A stretch of 35,615 nucleotides of DNA from an uncultured Collinsella sp. (GTDB taxonomy: Bacteria; Actinomycetota; Coriobacteriia; Coriobacteriales; Coriobacteriaceae): NCBI GenBank assembly GCA_959599635.1, contig CAUGJN010000005.1, positions 1 to 35,615 of the forward strand, read 5' to 3'. A program made the translations under genes and the position numbers. Shown here in pieces: positions 9,492 to 17,008 of the stretch. The notes below the pieces were generated by a model, which made no database searches, had not been told where the DNA came from, and was given only the letters and a program-made list of their open reading frames with translations. Positions within the stretch are counted from its first letter, which is position 1, and the number at the start of each line of letters is the position of its first letter.

Positions 9492-12400
9492 ATGACGCAG
9501 GGGACGTTTGTGCAGGCGCTCCGGAAAGAGGCGGCGCTGAGCGGCACCTTTATGAAGGGCCGCTCGCTCATGCTCAACGGCGCCGTGCTGTCGATTGAGG
9601 ACAGCGGCTCACGCTTCTCCAAAAACGTGACGGTTGAGGGCTCGGTGCGCGGCTCGCGCGGCGACCTGTACGAGACGCACGTAGCGCTCGACATGGACGA
9701 GCACGAAGTGATCGACTACGACTGCGATTGCCCCGCTGCCTATCGCTACCCCGGCATGTGCAAGCACGCCATTGCCACGGCGCTGGCGTATCTGGACGCA
9801 AGCGGCATTGAGCCCGTCGAGGGCCTGCGCACGCCGGTTCGCACGTTTTCGGCGCAGCCGAAACAGCCCGCGCGGACCGCGCCCAAAGCGCCGGCCGTCA
9901 ACCCCAACTTTCCCTTTCCGGCGCCCGTCCCCACGAGTCCCAGCCTCATGGCGGCGCTCTCCGACCTTTCGGACGCGCGCATGGATGAGCTGGCGAGCAT
10001 GCGCCGCAAGCTTGCCGGTGCCGTTGATCCCGACGCCCCCAAAGCGGCGTTGGAGCCCTCGTTGGTGCCGTACTACAATCCGCTGTTCGCCGACCGCTTT
10101 AGCTGGGCGCTCGAGTTTCGCATTCGCTGCGGTTCGGTGTCCTACGTGGTCAAGGATATCGACGGCATGGCCGACGCCTATGTCCGAGGCGGCACCTTCT
10201 CGTACGGCAAGAAGCTCACGTTTGTCCATACGCCCGAAGCCTTCGAAGACGTGTCGACAAAGCTGCTCAACCTTGTCGTGACGACAGTCGCCTATCTCGA
10301 TGACATCACAAGCTCGCGTTCGGCGTCGTACGACTTTGCCCGCAGCGGTTTTGTCGCCGAGCGTCAGTTGCCGCTATCCGAGCATAGCATCGTATATGTG
10401 CTGGACCTGCTGCGCGGCCAGACCATCTCCTTTGAGCCCGCCTGGTCGCGGGGGACGACAACGCATCGCACCTATGATGTGGCGGTTGAACTGCCTCCGG
10501 AAGGGGAGGGCGAAACGCTGTCTAAGCGCCCACCGCTCCTTGCCGCCAAAATCGCGCCGGCGGCCGGTGGTAGCTACGATCTGCGCCTGCCGGCCGATGC
10601 ATACTGCTTTGCTTCGGGCGACGTTGCCTATCTGGTCGACACCCGCCGTGCGCGCCGCACCGATGTAGCGTTTGCTCAGCACGCGGCGCCGTTCCTATCG
10701 CGCTTGCTGCCCTGTCGCACGCCAGTCCATATCGCTGCCGACCAGGTGGGGGAGTTCTGCCGTATGGCGCTGCCCATTTTGCGCGACTACACCGACCTTA
10801 CCGCGCCTGCTGCGCTCGATACCGTGGCGCCCGAGCCGAGCTTTGCCATGGCGATCGGCGTCGACGATGGGCTCGTGACCTGCAAAATTTCGGTTACCTA
10901 CGGCGACTGGTCGGCAGATCTCTTTAGCCTGGGCGCTCCGGGCAGCCCCTTCGAAGAGCGGCGCCCGGGCGTTCCGCCGCGCGACGAGGTGGCGGAGTTT
11001 CGCGTTATGGACACGGCGGCCCTGTACTTCGATTTCTACGAGGGCGGCCTGGCGTTTGAGGAGCGCGATGACGAGAGCCTGTTCCACTTGCTGACCGAGG
11101 GCCTGTCTGCCCTGTCCGAGTTGGGCGAGGTTATGCTCAGCGACCGCCTGCGCCAGGTCTCGGTCCGCCCTGCGCCCAAGCTTTCGGTGCGTGCGACCGT
11201 CAAAAGCAACCTGCTCGATGTCGAACTGGGTGCGAGCGGGCTTTCGGCGGCAGACCTTGCCATCTATCTCGATTCGTATAAGCGCCACCAGACGTTCGCG
11301 CGCCTTACGTCCGGCGACATCATTCGCCTGGATGAGGGGGCGCGCGCCGCGTTTGGCCTTGCCGAGGATCTGGGGGTCGATGCTGTCGACCTGCTCGACG
11401 GCGTGTCGCTTCCCGCATCGAGTACCCTGTTCGTCGACAGCATGCTTGCGCGCACGCCCGCGCTCGAAGCCGATCGTGACGCTGCATTCCGCCGCACCGT
11501 CGAACGCTTGGATACGCTCGGCAAGATGGACTTTACGGTGCCGGCATCGCTCAAGGCAACGATGCGCGGCTACCAGGTCGACGGATACCAGTGGCTCGGC
11601 TCGCTCGAACACCTGGGCCTTGGCGGCATCTTGGCCGACGACATGGGCCTGGGCAAAACGCTCCAGATGATCGCGCATATCCTGGCGCGCGTGGGGGCGG
11701 GGGACACCAAGCCCACGCTCGTGGTATGCCCGGCCTCACTCGTGTACAACTGGACTGCCGAGCTGGAGCGCTTTGCCCCGTCGCTCGATGTGTGCGCCAT
11801 TGTGGGCGCCAAGGCTCAACGTCGTGTACAGATTGCCGGCGTGGCCGAGCATAACGTGGTCGTAACGTCGTATGACCTTATGCGGCGCGATATCGACGAG
11901 TACGTCGAGCAGGATTTTGCCCGCGTGGTGCTCGATGAGGCACAGTACATTAAAAATCCGCTCACGCAGGTGGCGCGCGCTGCCAAGCGCCTGCCTGCCG
12001 GCGTGCGCTTTGCCCTGACGGGCACGCCCATCGAAAACCGCCTGTCCGAGCTCTGGAGCATCTTCGACTTTTTGATGCCGGGCCTTTTGGGGACGCGCGA
12101 GTCGTTTGCCAAGCGCTTTGAGAGCCCCGTCGAGCATGCCGAGGGCGATAGCGCCGCTCGCCTGCAGGCGCTCGTGTCGCCGTTTGTGCTGCGCCGTGTT
12201 AAGGAAGACGTGGTGGCCGACCTGCCCGAGAAGATCGAGGACACCGTCATGGCACAGCTTACCGGCGAGCAACGCAAGCTCTACCTGGCCAACCAGGACC
12301 GCATCGCCCAGCAGGTGCAGCACCGCGAGGCTGGGGAGTTTAAGAAGGACAAGCTCAAGGTGCTCGCCGAGCTCACCAAGCTGCGCCAGATCTGCTGCGA

Positions 12401-12956
12401 CCCACGTCTACACTACGAGGATTACAAGGCGGGGAGCGCAAAGCTCGATACGTGTATGGAGCTCGTGCACGGCGCACTCGACGGCGGGCATCGCATCCTG
12501 TTGTTCAGCCAGTTTACGGGTATGCTCGATATCATCGGTAAGCGCTTGGCCAAGGAGGACATCGCCTTCCTTAAGCTCACGGGCGCTTCGTCTAAGGAGA
12601 GCCGCGCCAAGATGGTCGCGCAGTTCCAAGCGGGCGAGGTTCCGGTCTTTTTGATTTCGCTCAAGGCGGGCGGCGTGGGCCTTAACCTGACGGCGGCCGA
12701 CGTGGTCATCCACTACGACCCGTGGTGGAACGTGGCGGCGCAGGACCAGGCGACCGACCGCGCGCATCGTATTGGCCAGCAACATACCGTGACCGTGTAC
12801 AAGCTCATCGCCAAGGATACGATCGAGGAGCGCATTATGCAGATGCAGGAGTCCAAGCGCGACCTGGTCAACAGCGTGCTCGGCGGCGACGGCATCTCGT
12901 CGGCGCTGTTTACCCGCGAAGATGTTCTGGCGCTGCTGGGCGGCGACGGGCGCTAA
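9492..12956 (+). CDS. SNF2-family DNA-dependent ATPase with N-terminal SWIM zinc finger
   Basis: 1154 residues if started at ATG 9492, which has GGAGG at 9482-9486 five bases upstream; an in-frame GTG at 9474 lacks such a site. The SWIM zinc-binding motif is complete: C78-x-C80 ... C90-x-H92. A long middle region (about 100-680) is of the SNF2-associated type. The two RecA-like lobes follow: Walker A DDMGLGKT (K722), DEAQ box at 815-818, motif III ALTGTPIENRLSELWSIFDF, motif IV LLFSQFTGMLDI, motif V SLKAGGVGLNLTAAD and motif VI QATDRAHRIGQ with the arginine finger near 1093. Such proteins translocate on double-stranded DNA and remodel bound proteins; the bacterial substrate is unknown (RapA is one relative). 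The position directly behind dnaE suggests a link to replication or repair. Confidence 0.92.
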   Translation: MTQGTFVQALRKEAALSGTFMKGRSLMLNGAVLSIEDSGSRFSKNVTVEGSVRGSRGDLYETHVALDMDEHEVIDYDCDCPAAYRYPGMCKHAIATALAYLDASGIEPVEGLRTPVRTFSAQPKQPARTAPKAPAVNPNFPFPAPVPTSPSLMAALSDLSDARMDELASMRRKLAGAVDPDAPKAALEPSLVPYYNPLFADRFSWALEFRIRCGSVSYVVKDIDGMADAYVRGGTFSYGKKLTFVHTPEAFEDVSTKLLNLVVTTVAYLDDITSSRSASYDFARSGFVAERQLPLSEHSIVYVLDLLRGQTISFEPAWSRGTTTHRTYDVAVELPPEGEGETLSKRPPLLAAKIAPAAGGSYDLRLPADAYCFASGDVAYLVDTRRARRTDVAFAQHAAPFLSRLLPCRTPVHIAADQVGEFCRMALPILRDYTDLTAPAALDTVAPEPSFAMAIGVDDGLVTCKISVTYGDWSADLFSLGAPGSPFEERRPGVPPRDEVAEFRVMDTAALYFDFYEGGLAFEERDDESLFHLLTEGLSALSELGEVMLSDRLRQVSVRPAPKLSVRATVKSNLLDVELGASGLSAADLAIYLDSYKRHQTFARLTSGDIIRLDEGARAAFGLAEDLGVDAVDLLDGVSLPASSTLFVDSMLARTPALEADRDAAFRRTVERLDTLGKMDFTVPASLKATMRGYQVDGYQWLGSLEHLGLGGILADDMGLGKTLQMIAHILARVGAGDTKPTLVVCPASLVYNWTAELERFAPSLDVCAIVGAKAQRRVQIAGVAEHNVVVTSYDLMRRDIDEYVEQDFARVVLDEAQYIKNPLTQVARAAKRLPAGVRFALTGTPIENRLSELWSIFDFLMPGLLGTRESFAKRFESPVEHAEGDSAARLQALVSPFVLRRVKEDVVADLPEKIEDTVMAQLTGEQRKLYLANQDRIAQQVQHREAGEFKKDKLKVLAELTKLRQICCDPRLHYEDYKAGSAKLDTCMELVHGALDGGHRILLFSQFTGMLDIIGKRLAKEDIAFLKLTGASSKESRAKMVAQFQAGEVPVFLISLKAGGVGLNLTAADVVIHYDPWWNVAAQDQATDRAHRIGQQHTVTVYKLIAKDTIEERIMQMQESKRDLVNSVLGGDGISSALFTREDVLALLGGDGR

Positions 12957-13106
12957 CCCGCTCGGGCGGGGCCGTCAGGGCGGATAGCGCGCGCTGCCCC
13001 ATCGTCCCCGCCCGTTATGTGTTCATTTGCAATGCCGTGGATGGTTTGTCTGCCTTTGGGCATAAGAACCATCAAGAACATTTGCACGTCAGCAAAGGAG
13101 AACATC
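12957..13106 (+). other. Intergenic region between the SNF2 gene and the superoxide reductase
   Basis: Contains complementary arms CGGGCGGGG (about 12963) and CCCCGCCCG (about 13006) separated by more than 30 bases. No T-tract follows, so this is at best a weak terminator. A Shine-Dalgarno AAAGGAG sits at 13094-13100. No clear sigma-70 promoter was found. Confidence 0.3.
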
Positions 13107-13469
13107 ATGGCGAAATTCTTTAAGGACCCCGACGGTAAGCTCATTGCCGCCCTTGGCAACGACGTTGCGACCCCTGCCGGTTGCACGGAACTGACCGCAA
13201 ACACTGAGGACGCGGCGCACGAGAAGCACGTGCCTGTTGTCGAGACCGAGCGCGACGGTCACGTGATTCGCGCACGCGTTGGCTCGGTCGAGCACCCCAG
13301 CCTGCCCGAGCACTATATTGAGTGGATCGCCCTTGAGGCCGAGGGCCGCTTAGAGGTCCATTATCTTGAGCCCGGCATGAAGCCCGCGACGTTTTTTGCC
13401 GGCGGTTCCAAGACCGGTACCGTCTATGCCTACTGCAACCTGCACGGGCTGTGGTCCGCGACGTTCTAG
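13107..13469 (+). CDS. Superoxide reductase, desulforedoxin-domain-less (neelaredoxin-like)
   Basis: 120 residues. Reduces superoxide to hydrogen peroxide at a non-haem Fe(His)4(Cys) centre without making oxygen, a typical anaerobe defence. The ligand set is complete: HEKHVPV (E39, K40, H41), HPSLPEHYIEWI (H63, H69) and CNLHGLW (C110, H113). The spacings 63-69-110-113 match those of desulfoferrodoxin centre II (69-75-116-119). E39 and K40 equal the catalytic Glu-Lys pair. The N-terminal Cys4 desulforedoxin domain of two-iron enzymes is absent; the N-terminus (MAKFFKDPDGKLIAAL) has no cysteines. ATG 13107 is chosen because AAAGGAG lies 6 bases upstream. Electrons would come from a rubredoxin-like donor not seen here. 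Confidence 0.92.
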   Translation: MAKFFKDPDGKLIAALGNDVATPAGCTELTANTEDAAHEKHVPVVETERDGHVIRARVGSVEHPSLPEHYIEWIALEAEGRLEVHYLEPGMKPATFFAGGSKTGTVYAYCNLHGLWSATF

Positions 13470-13515
13470 GAGCGCGCCCCCGCTCGGGGTATCATAGCTA
13501 GCATATGCACATGCG

Positions 13516-13547
13516 AGCGCCGACTGCATCATGCGGCCGGCGCTTTT
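13516..13547 (+). terminator. Rho-independent terminator behind the superoxide reductase gene
   Basis: Perfect 7-bp stem AGCGCCG (13516-13522) / CGGCGCT (13538-13544) followed by a short T run (13544-13547). The loop is 15 bases and the T run is short, so efficiency is uncertain. Confidence 0.5.
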
Positions 13548-13586
13548 ACTACGATTTCGATGGTTTACGACGGAAAGGGCTGAGCC

Positions 13587-15572
13587 ATGAAGCTCGCGCT
13601 TGCACAGATCGATATGCGCCCGGGTGATATTGAGGGCATTTGCGGCCGCATCGAGGACCAGGCTCGTCTGGCCCACGAGCGCGGGGCGCGCGTGCTGTGC
13701 GTTCCGGCTCCGCTCTTTATGGGCGCCATGCCCGGGGGCCTGGTGGGCACTGCCGACTTTGAGCACGACATGCTTGCCGGCTTGACTGGTGTTGCCGAGC
13801 GTATCCAGGAGCTTGACATGATCTGCATCGTGCCCGCGGCGGTTTCGTTTGAGGGCCAGCCGCTGCTCGACTACATGATGCTCAAGGACGGTCATGTGGT
13901 GCCGGCGCGTTCGAGCATTGCCCTGCAGCGTGGCGAGAACAACGACACGCGTTGGGCGCCGCCGGTGTTCGACGTGGACGGCGTGCGCATCGCCGTGATT
14001 TTTGACTTGGACCGCGAGCTCGAGATGTTGCCGACCGGTGTTGACCTCATTGCGTATTTCCAATTCAACGCGTTTGACATGACCGACCGCGAGACTGCCG
14101 CCATTGCCGCCGTTCGCAGCGGCGCCTACCGCAAGATCGCATCCAAGCGCAGCGTGTGGTTTGCCTGCATGGCGCCGGTCGGTGCCTATGACGAGTCGGT
14201 GTATACCGGCGGTTCGTTTGTGCTCGACGACTGCGGTCGCGTGGTGGCCCAGGCGCCGTGTTTTGAGGAGAGCCTGCTGGTTCAGGAGATTCAGCGCGGC
14301 GTGATGCTCGATGCCCTGGAAGATCACGAATTGCCCGAGTTCCGTTCCGAGGAGTGGCTGTGGCAGGCGCTGGTGCTTGCCGTGCGCGACAACGCCCGAT
14401 CCCACGGTGCGTCGCGTGCTGTGGTAGCACTCGAGGGTGACTTGCCGTCGTCCCTACTGGCGGCGCTGGCCGTCGACGCTCTGGGCCCGCGCAACGTGAT
14501 TGGCCTGGTGCTGGGGCGCAACCGTATCTTTACGCCGGCGCAGGAAGAGGCCGAGGCTGCCCGCTGTGCCGCCGTCCGCGCCATCGCTGAGCGTCTGCAC
14601 ATTCGCACCGTCGAGCGCGATGCGCCGGATGCGGCGCGTGTGCTCGATCGCGACGTGTCGGCGGGCGATGCCGAGCGTCTGCGCTCGCGTACGCTGGGCC
14701 TCATGCTGGAGGACACGGCGCTCGAGTTGGGTGCGATGGCGCTGAGCCCGCTGTCCAAAACCGAGTACGCGCTGGCGGCGCCGGCGCTTTGCGGCGGCTA
14801 CCAGGGCGATTATGCGCCCTTTGGCGATGTGTACCTGTCGACGCTTGAGTTTGTGGCGCGCGTGCGCAACCGCACGTCTGCCGTGGTGCCCCAAGAGCTC
14901 GTGACGCTCAACGCGGTGGAAGATTGTATGGAGCGAGTGCTGGCGCAGGCGCTCTCGACGCTCGACGGCCCGGTCGATATGCTCGACCGCGCGGCGCAGC
15001 TGCTCGGCGGGCTTGAGCCGGGTGAGGTCGATGGCGCGCTCGAGGCGCACGTGGATCGCAATCGATCTTTCGACGATATCCCGATGGCCGCTGGCAAGCC
15101 TGAGGCCTGCTCGCTGCTGCTGATGCTCGTGCGTCAGGCCGAGGCTGCCCGCCGTATGTTGCCGACGGCGCCGATCGTTTCGTCCCGTTCGTTTGCCGAG
15201 CGCTCCTGGCCGTACATGCTTGCGTGGTCCGATCTGGGGCTCAACGGTAAGGAGCGCATGACGGTTGATTCGCTGGCACGCGCCGAGGTGCGCCGTTTTG
15301 CTGACGACGACACGAGTGACCGTATGCGCGGCGAGATGATGGGCCTGCTGGGCGAGCTGTTGGGTATTTCACCCGAGCAGATGGAAGAGCTGCGCTCCGA
15401 GGACGGTCAACGTCGTTTGCACGAGGGCATGAAGCGGTTTGAGGGCGAGGTCCAGGACGCCATCGACAAGATGATGGGCGGCCAGGGCGGACCGCAAGGT
15501 GGTCCTCAGGGTGGCCCGATGCCGCATCCGCCGGTTGATCCCCGACAGTTCCCATTCTTCTCGCAGAACTAA
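13587..15572 (+). CDS. NAD synthetase (NadE)-like protein with degenerate active sites
   Basis: 661 residues, laid out like glutamine-dependent NAD synthetase: nitrilase-like amidase domain (1-260), then ATP-pyrophosphatase-like domain (about 270-510), then an extra C-terminal region. It starts MKLALAQIDMRPGDI, as in NadE, and keeps SKTEYALAAP (S390-E393) and GGYQGDYAPFGDVY from the synthetase domain. The catalytic residues look lost. The Glu of the usual PEL motif is A41 (VPAPLF). The Cys of ICED is F139 (VIFDLDRE). No catalytic Lys is visible between them. The SGGxDSS loop reads EGDLPSS (283-289). A helical tail (about 540-640) ends in repeated GGPQGGPQGGP and FPFFSQN. It is probably a non-enzymatic or repurposed paralogue; a genuine nadE should exist elsewhere. 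GAAAGGGC about 7 bases upstream supports ATG 13587. Confidence 0.8.
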   Translation: MKLALAQIDMRPGDIEGICGRIEDQARLAHERGARVLCVPAPLFMGAMPGGLVGTADFEHDMLAGLTGVAERIQELDMICIVPAAVSFEGQPLLDYMMLKDGHVVPARSSIALQRGENNDTRWAPPVFDVDGVRIAVIFDLDRELEMLPTGVDLIAYFQFNAFDMTDRETAAIAAVRSGAYRKIASKRSVWFACMAPVGAYDESVYTGGSFVLDDCGRVVAQAPCFEESLLVQEIQRGVMLDALEDHELPEFRSEEWLWQALVLAVRDNARSHGASRAVVALEGDLPSSLLAALAVDALGPRNVIGLVLGRNRIFTPAQEEAEAARCAAVRAIAERLHIRTVERDAPDAARVLDRDVSAGDAERLRSRTLGLMLEDTALELGAMALSPLSKTEYALAAPALCGGYQGDYAPFGDVYLSTLEFVARVRNRTSAVVPQELVTLNAVEDCMERVLAQALSTLDGPVDMLDRAAQLLGGLEPGEVDGALEAHVDRNRSFDDIPMAAGKPEACSLLLMLVRQAEAARRMLPTAPIVSSRSFAERSWPYMLAWSDLGLNGKERMTVDSLARAEVRRFADDDTSDRMRGEMMGLLGELLGISPEQMEELRSEDGQRRLHEGMKRFEGEVQDAIDKMMGGQGGPQGGPQGGPMPHPPVDPRQFPFFSQN

Positions 15573-15590
15573 ACTGGGGATAGGGCCAAG

Positions 15591-15618
15591 GTTACGCGGT
15601 TTTACCAAACCGCGTAAC
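15591..15618. repeat. Perfect 12-bp hairpin downstream of the NadE-like gene
   Basis: GTTACGCGGTTT (15591-15602) and AAACCGCGTAAC (15607-15618) are exact reverse complements around a 4-base loop TACC. No T-tract follows on either strand, so it is not a classic terminator. It lies 18 bases after the stop codon and may stabilise the mRNA end or belong to the larger structured region that follows. Confidence 0.7.
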
Positions 15619-15631
15619 GAGTCGACGCTGC

Positions 15632-15730
15632 GCGAGCCCCTGCCGGCCAATCTGCCGCTCAAACCGTCGCTTGCGTACGGAAGTACGCGGCGCTCCTCTT
15701 TCGCGACACCTTGCCACGGCAGGGACTCGC
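15632..15730. repeat. Nested-hairpin intergenic element, REP-like or structured RNA
   Basis: An outer stem pairs GCGAGCCCCTGCCG (15632-15645) with CGGCAGGGACTCGC (15717-15730), one mismatch in 14. Inside it GTCGC (15666-15670) pairs with GCGAC (15703-15707). The innermost hairpin is GCGTAC-GGAA-GTACGC (15673-15688), a 6-bp stem closed by a GNRA tetraloop. No open frame with a ribosome-binding site is present. It could be a dispersed palindromic repeat or a small structured RNA between the NadE-like gene and ruvC. Confidence 0.6.
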
Positions 15731-15766
15731 TCGCTGACTTATGCTCAACCTATGGTTCAACCTTGC

Positions 15767-15797
15767 TTGCTAGATACGGTCGCTGTTGTGTTATTCT
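15767..15797 (+). promoter_or_regulatory. Probable ruvCAB promoter
   Basis: TTGCTA (15767-15772) and TATTCT (15792-15797) form a weak sigma-70-like pair at 19-base spacing. The SOS box begins one base after the -10 element, the right place for LexA to block transcription. Confidence 0.35.
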
Positions 15798-15811
15798 AGA
15801 ACAGACGTTCG
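15798..15811 (+). promoter_or_regulatory. LexA (SOS) box upstream of ruvCAB
   Basis: AGAACAGACGTTCG contains the GAAC-N4-GTTC palindrome of the Gram-positive/actinobacterial LexA box (CGAAC-N4-GTTCG). It lies 56 bases before the ruvC start. DNA damage is therefore predicted to derepress the operon. LexA itself is not in the window. Confidence 0.75.
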
Positions 15812-15866
15812 TGAATGATGCGTGGGGCCTTATCTTGCGCTGTGCTTGTGGCGAGGGGAGGTTGGC

Positions 15867-16388
15867 TTGGTTATCTTGGGCATTGACCCCGGTTTGGCTC
15901 ATACGGGTTGGGGGATTATCGAAGAACGGCGTGGCGAGGTTCGCTGCCGTGCCTACGGTTGTATCGAGACCAGCGCAGGCAGTCCGCTCGCGGTGCGCCT
16001 GTCGCATATCGCCCGCGACCTCAAGGGTGTCGTGGAGCGTTATCGACCCGATACCGCTGCCATCGAGAGCATCTACTTTGGCGCTAATGTCCGCTCGGCA
16101 ATCCCCACGGCACATGCCCGCGGTGCCGCGCTCGTGGCACTTTCGGAGTGCGCGCTCGAGATCGGCGAGTATACGCCTATGCAGATTAAGCAGGCTGTGG
16201 TGGGTACCGGTGCCGCAGATAAGCGGCAGGTCGCCTACATGGTGCGCACGCTCACGCAGCTCGATCACGACCCGCATCCCGACCATGCCGCCGATGCCCT
16301 GGCCTGCGCCATCTGCCACGTTAACCTCAGCCGTACCCGGGCGCTTACCGGCGGCGAGTTCTATCAACAGAGAGGAACCGGATACTGA
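15867..16388 (+). CDS. ruvC: Holliday junction resolvase RuvC
   Basis: Cleaves four-way junctions as a dimer together with RuvAB. I place the start at TTG 15867: GGGGAGG (15855-15861) sits 5 bases upstream, and it gives MVILGIDPGLAHTGWGII and a 173-residue protein, the usual RuvC length. An upstream GTG at 15822 would add 15 residues without homology or a ribosome-binding site. Acidic catalytic residues: D7 (GIDPG), E67 (AIESIYF) and D143, with H140 at the third position (PDHAADALA), as in the His-type RuvC of Thermus rather than the Asp of E. coli. The stop overlaps the ruvA start (TGATG), indicating translational coupling. Confidence 0.96.
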   Translation: MVILGIDPGLAHTGWGIIEERRGEVRCRAYGCIETSAGSPLAVRLSHIARDLKGVVERYRPDTAAIESIYFGANVRSAIPTAHARGAALVALSECALEIGEYTPMQIKQAVVGTGAADKRQVAYMVRTLTQLDHDPHPDHAADALACAICHVNLSRTRALTGGEFYQQRGTGY

Positions 16389-17008
16389 TGATCTCCCAGC
16401 TCCACGGAACGCTTGTCGAGGCCACGATGAGCTCTGCTGTCGTCGATGTGTCGGGCGTTGGCTTTGAGCTCGGCATCTCGGGCAGCACTGCGGCCACGTT
16501 GCCGACGCCCGGCGGCGAGGTCCGCCTCTACACGCGTATGCAGGTGCGCGAGGACGCCATGACACTTTTCGGTTTTTCCTCTAAGGATGAGCGCACGATG
16601 TTCGATCGGCTCGTGTCTGTCTCGGGCGTTGGCCCGCGCTTGGCGCTCGCCGTGCTTTCCACCTATACCGTGGGGCAATTGTATTCGCTGGTGATGGTCG
16701 AGGACGACAAGGGCATGGCCAAGGTGCCCGGTGTGGGCAAAAAGACAGCTCAGCGTCTGATCCTGGAGCTCAAGAGCACCTTTGCCAAGGACAAGGGCTT
16801 TGTGCCGGTCGACGTGATTCCCGGCCAGGTTGCGATGCCCGTGCCCGCTGCCGCTCCCTCGGCCATCGATGACGCCCGTGCGGCGCTCCTTTCCATGGGC
16901 TTTAGCCCGCAGGAGACCGATGTTGCCCTGAGCGGGTATGATGGGCAGAATATGCGTGTCGAGGATCTGCTCGGCGCGGCGCTTAAGCGACTCGGAATGG
17001 ATGCGTGA
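16388..17008 (+). CDS. ruvA: Holliday junction-binding protein RuvA
   Basis: 206 residues, full length. Tetrameric junction-binding platform for the RuvB motor. An N-terminal OB-fold starts MISQLHGTLVEATMSSAVVDV. Two helix-hairpin-helix motifs follow (VSGVGPRLALAVLS and VPGVGKKTAQRLILEL, about residues 77-90 and 112-127). After a proline/alanine-rich flexible linker (about 135-155), domain III (DDARAALLSMGFSPQETDVAL) contacts RuvB. ATG 16388 overlaps the ruvC stop by one base, and its own TGA at 17006-17008 overlaps the ruvB ATG by one base. Confidence 0.97.
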   Translation: MISQLHGTLVEATMSSAVVDVSGVGFELGISGSTAATLPTPGGEVRLYTRMQVREDAMTLFGFSSKDERTMFDRLVSVSGVGPRLALAVLSTYTVGQLYSLVMVEDDKGMAKVPGVGKKTAQRLILELKSTFAKDKGFVPVDVIPGQVAMPVPAAAPSAIDDARAALLSMGFSPQETDVALSGYDGQNMRVEDLLGAALKRLGMDA

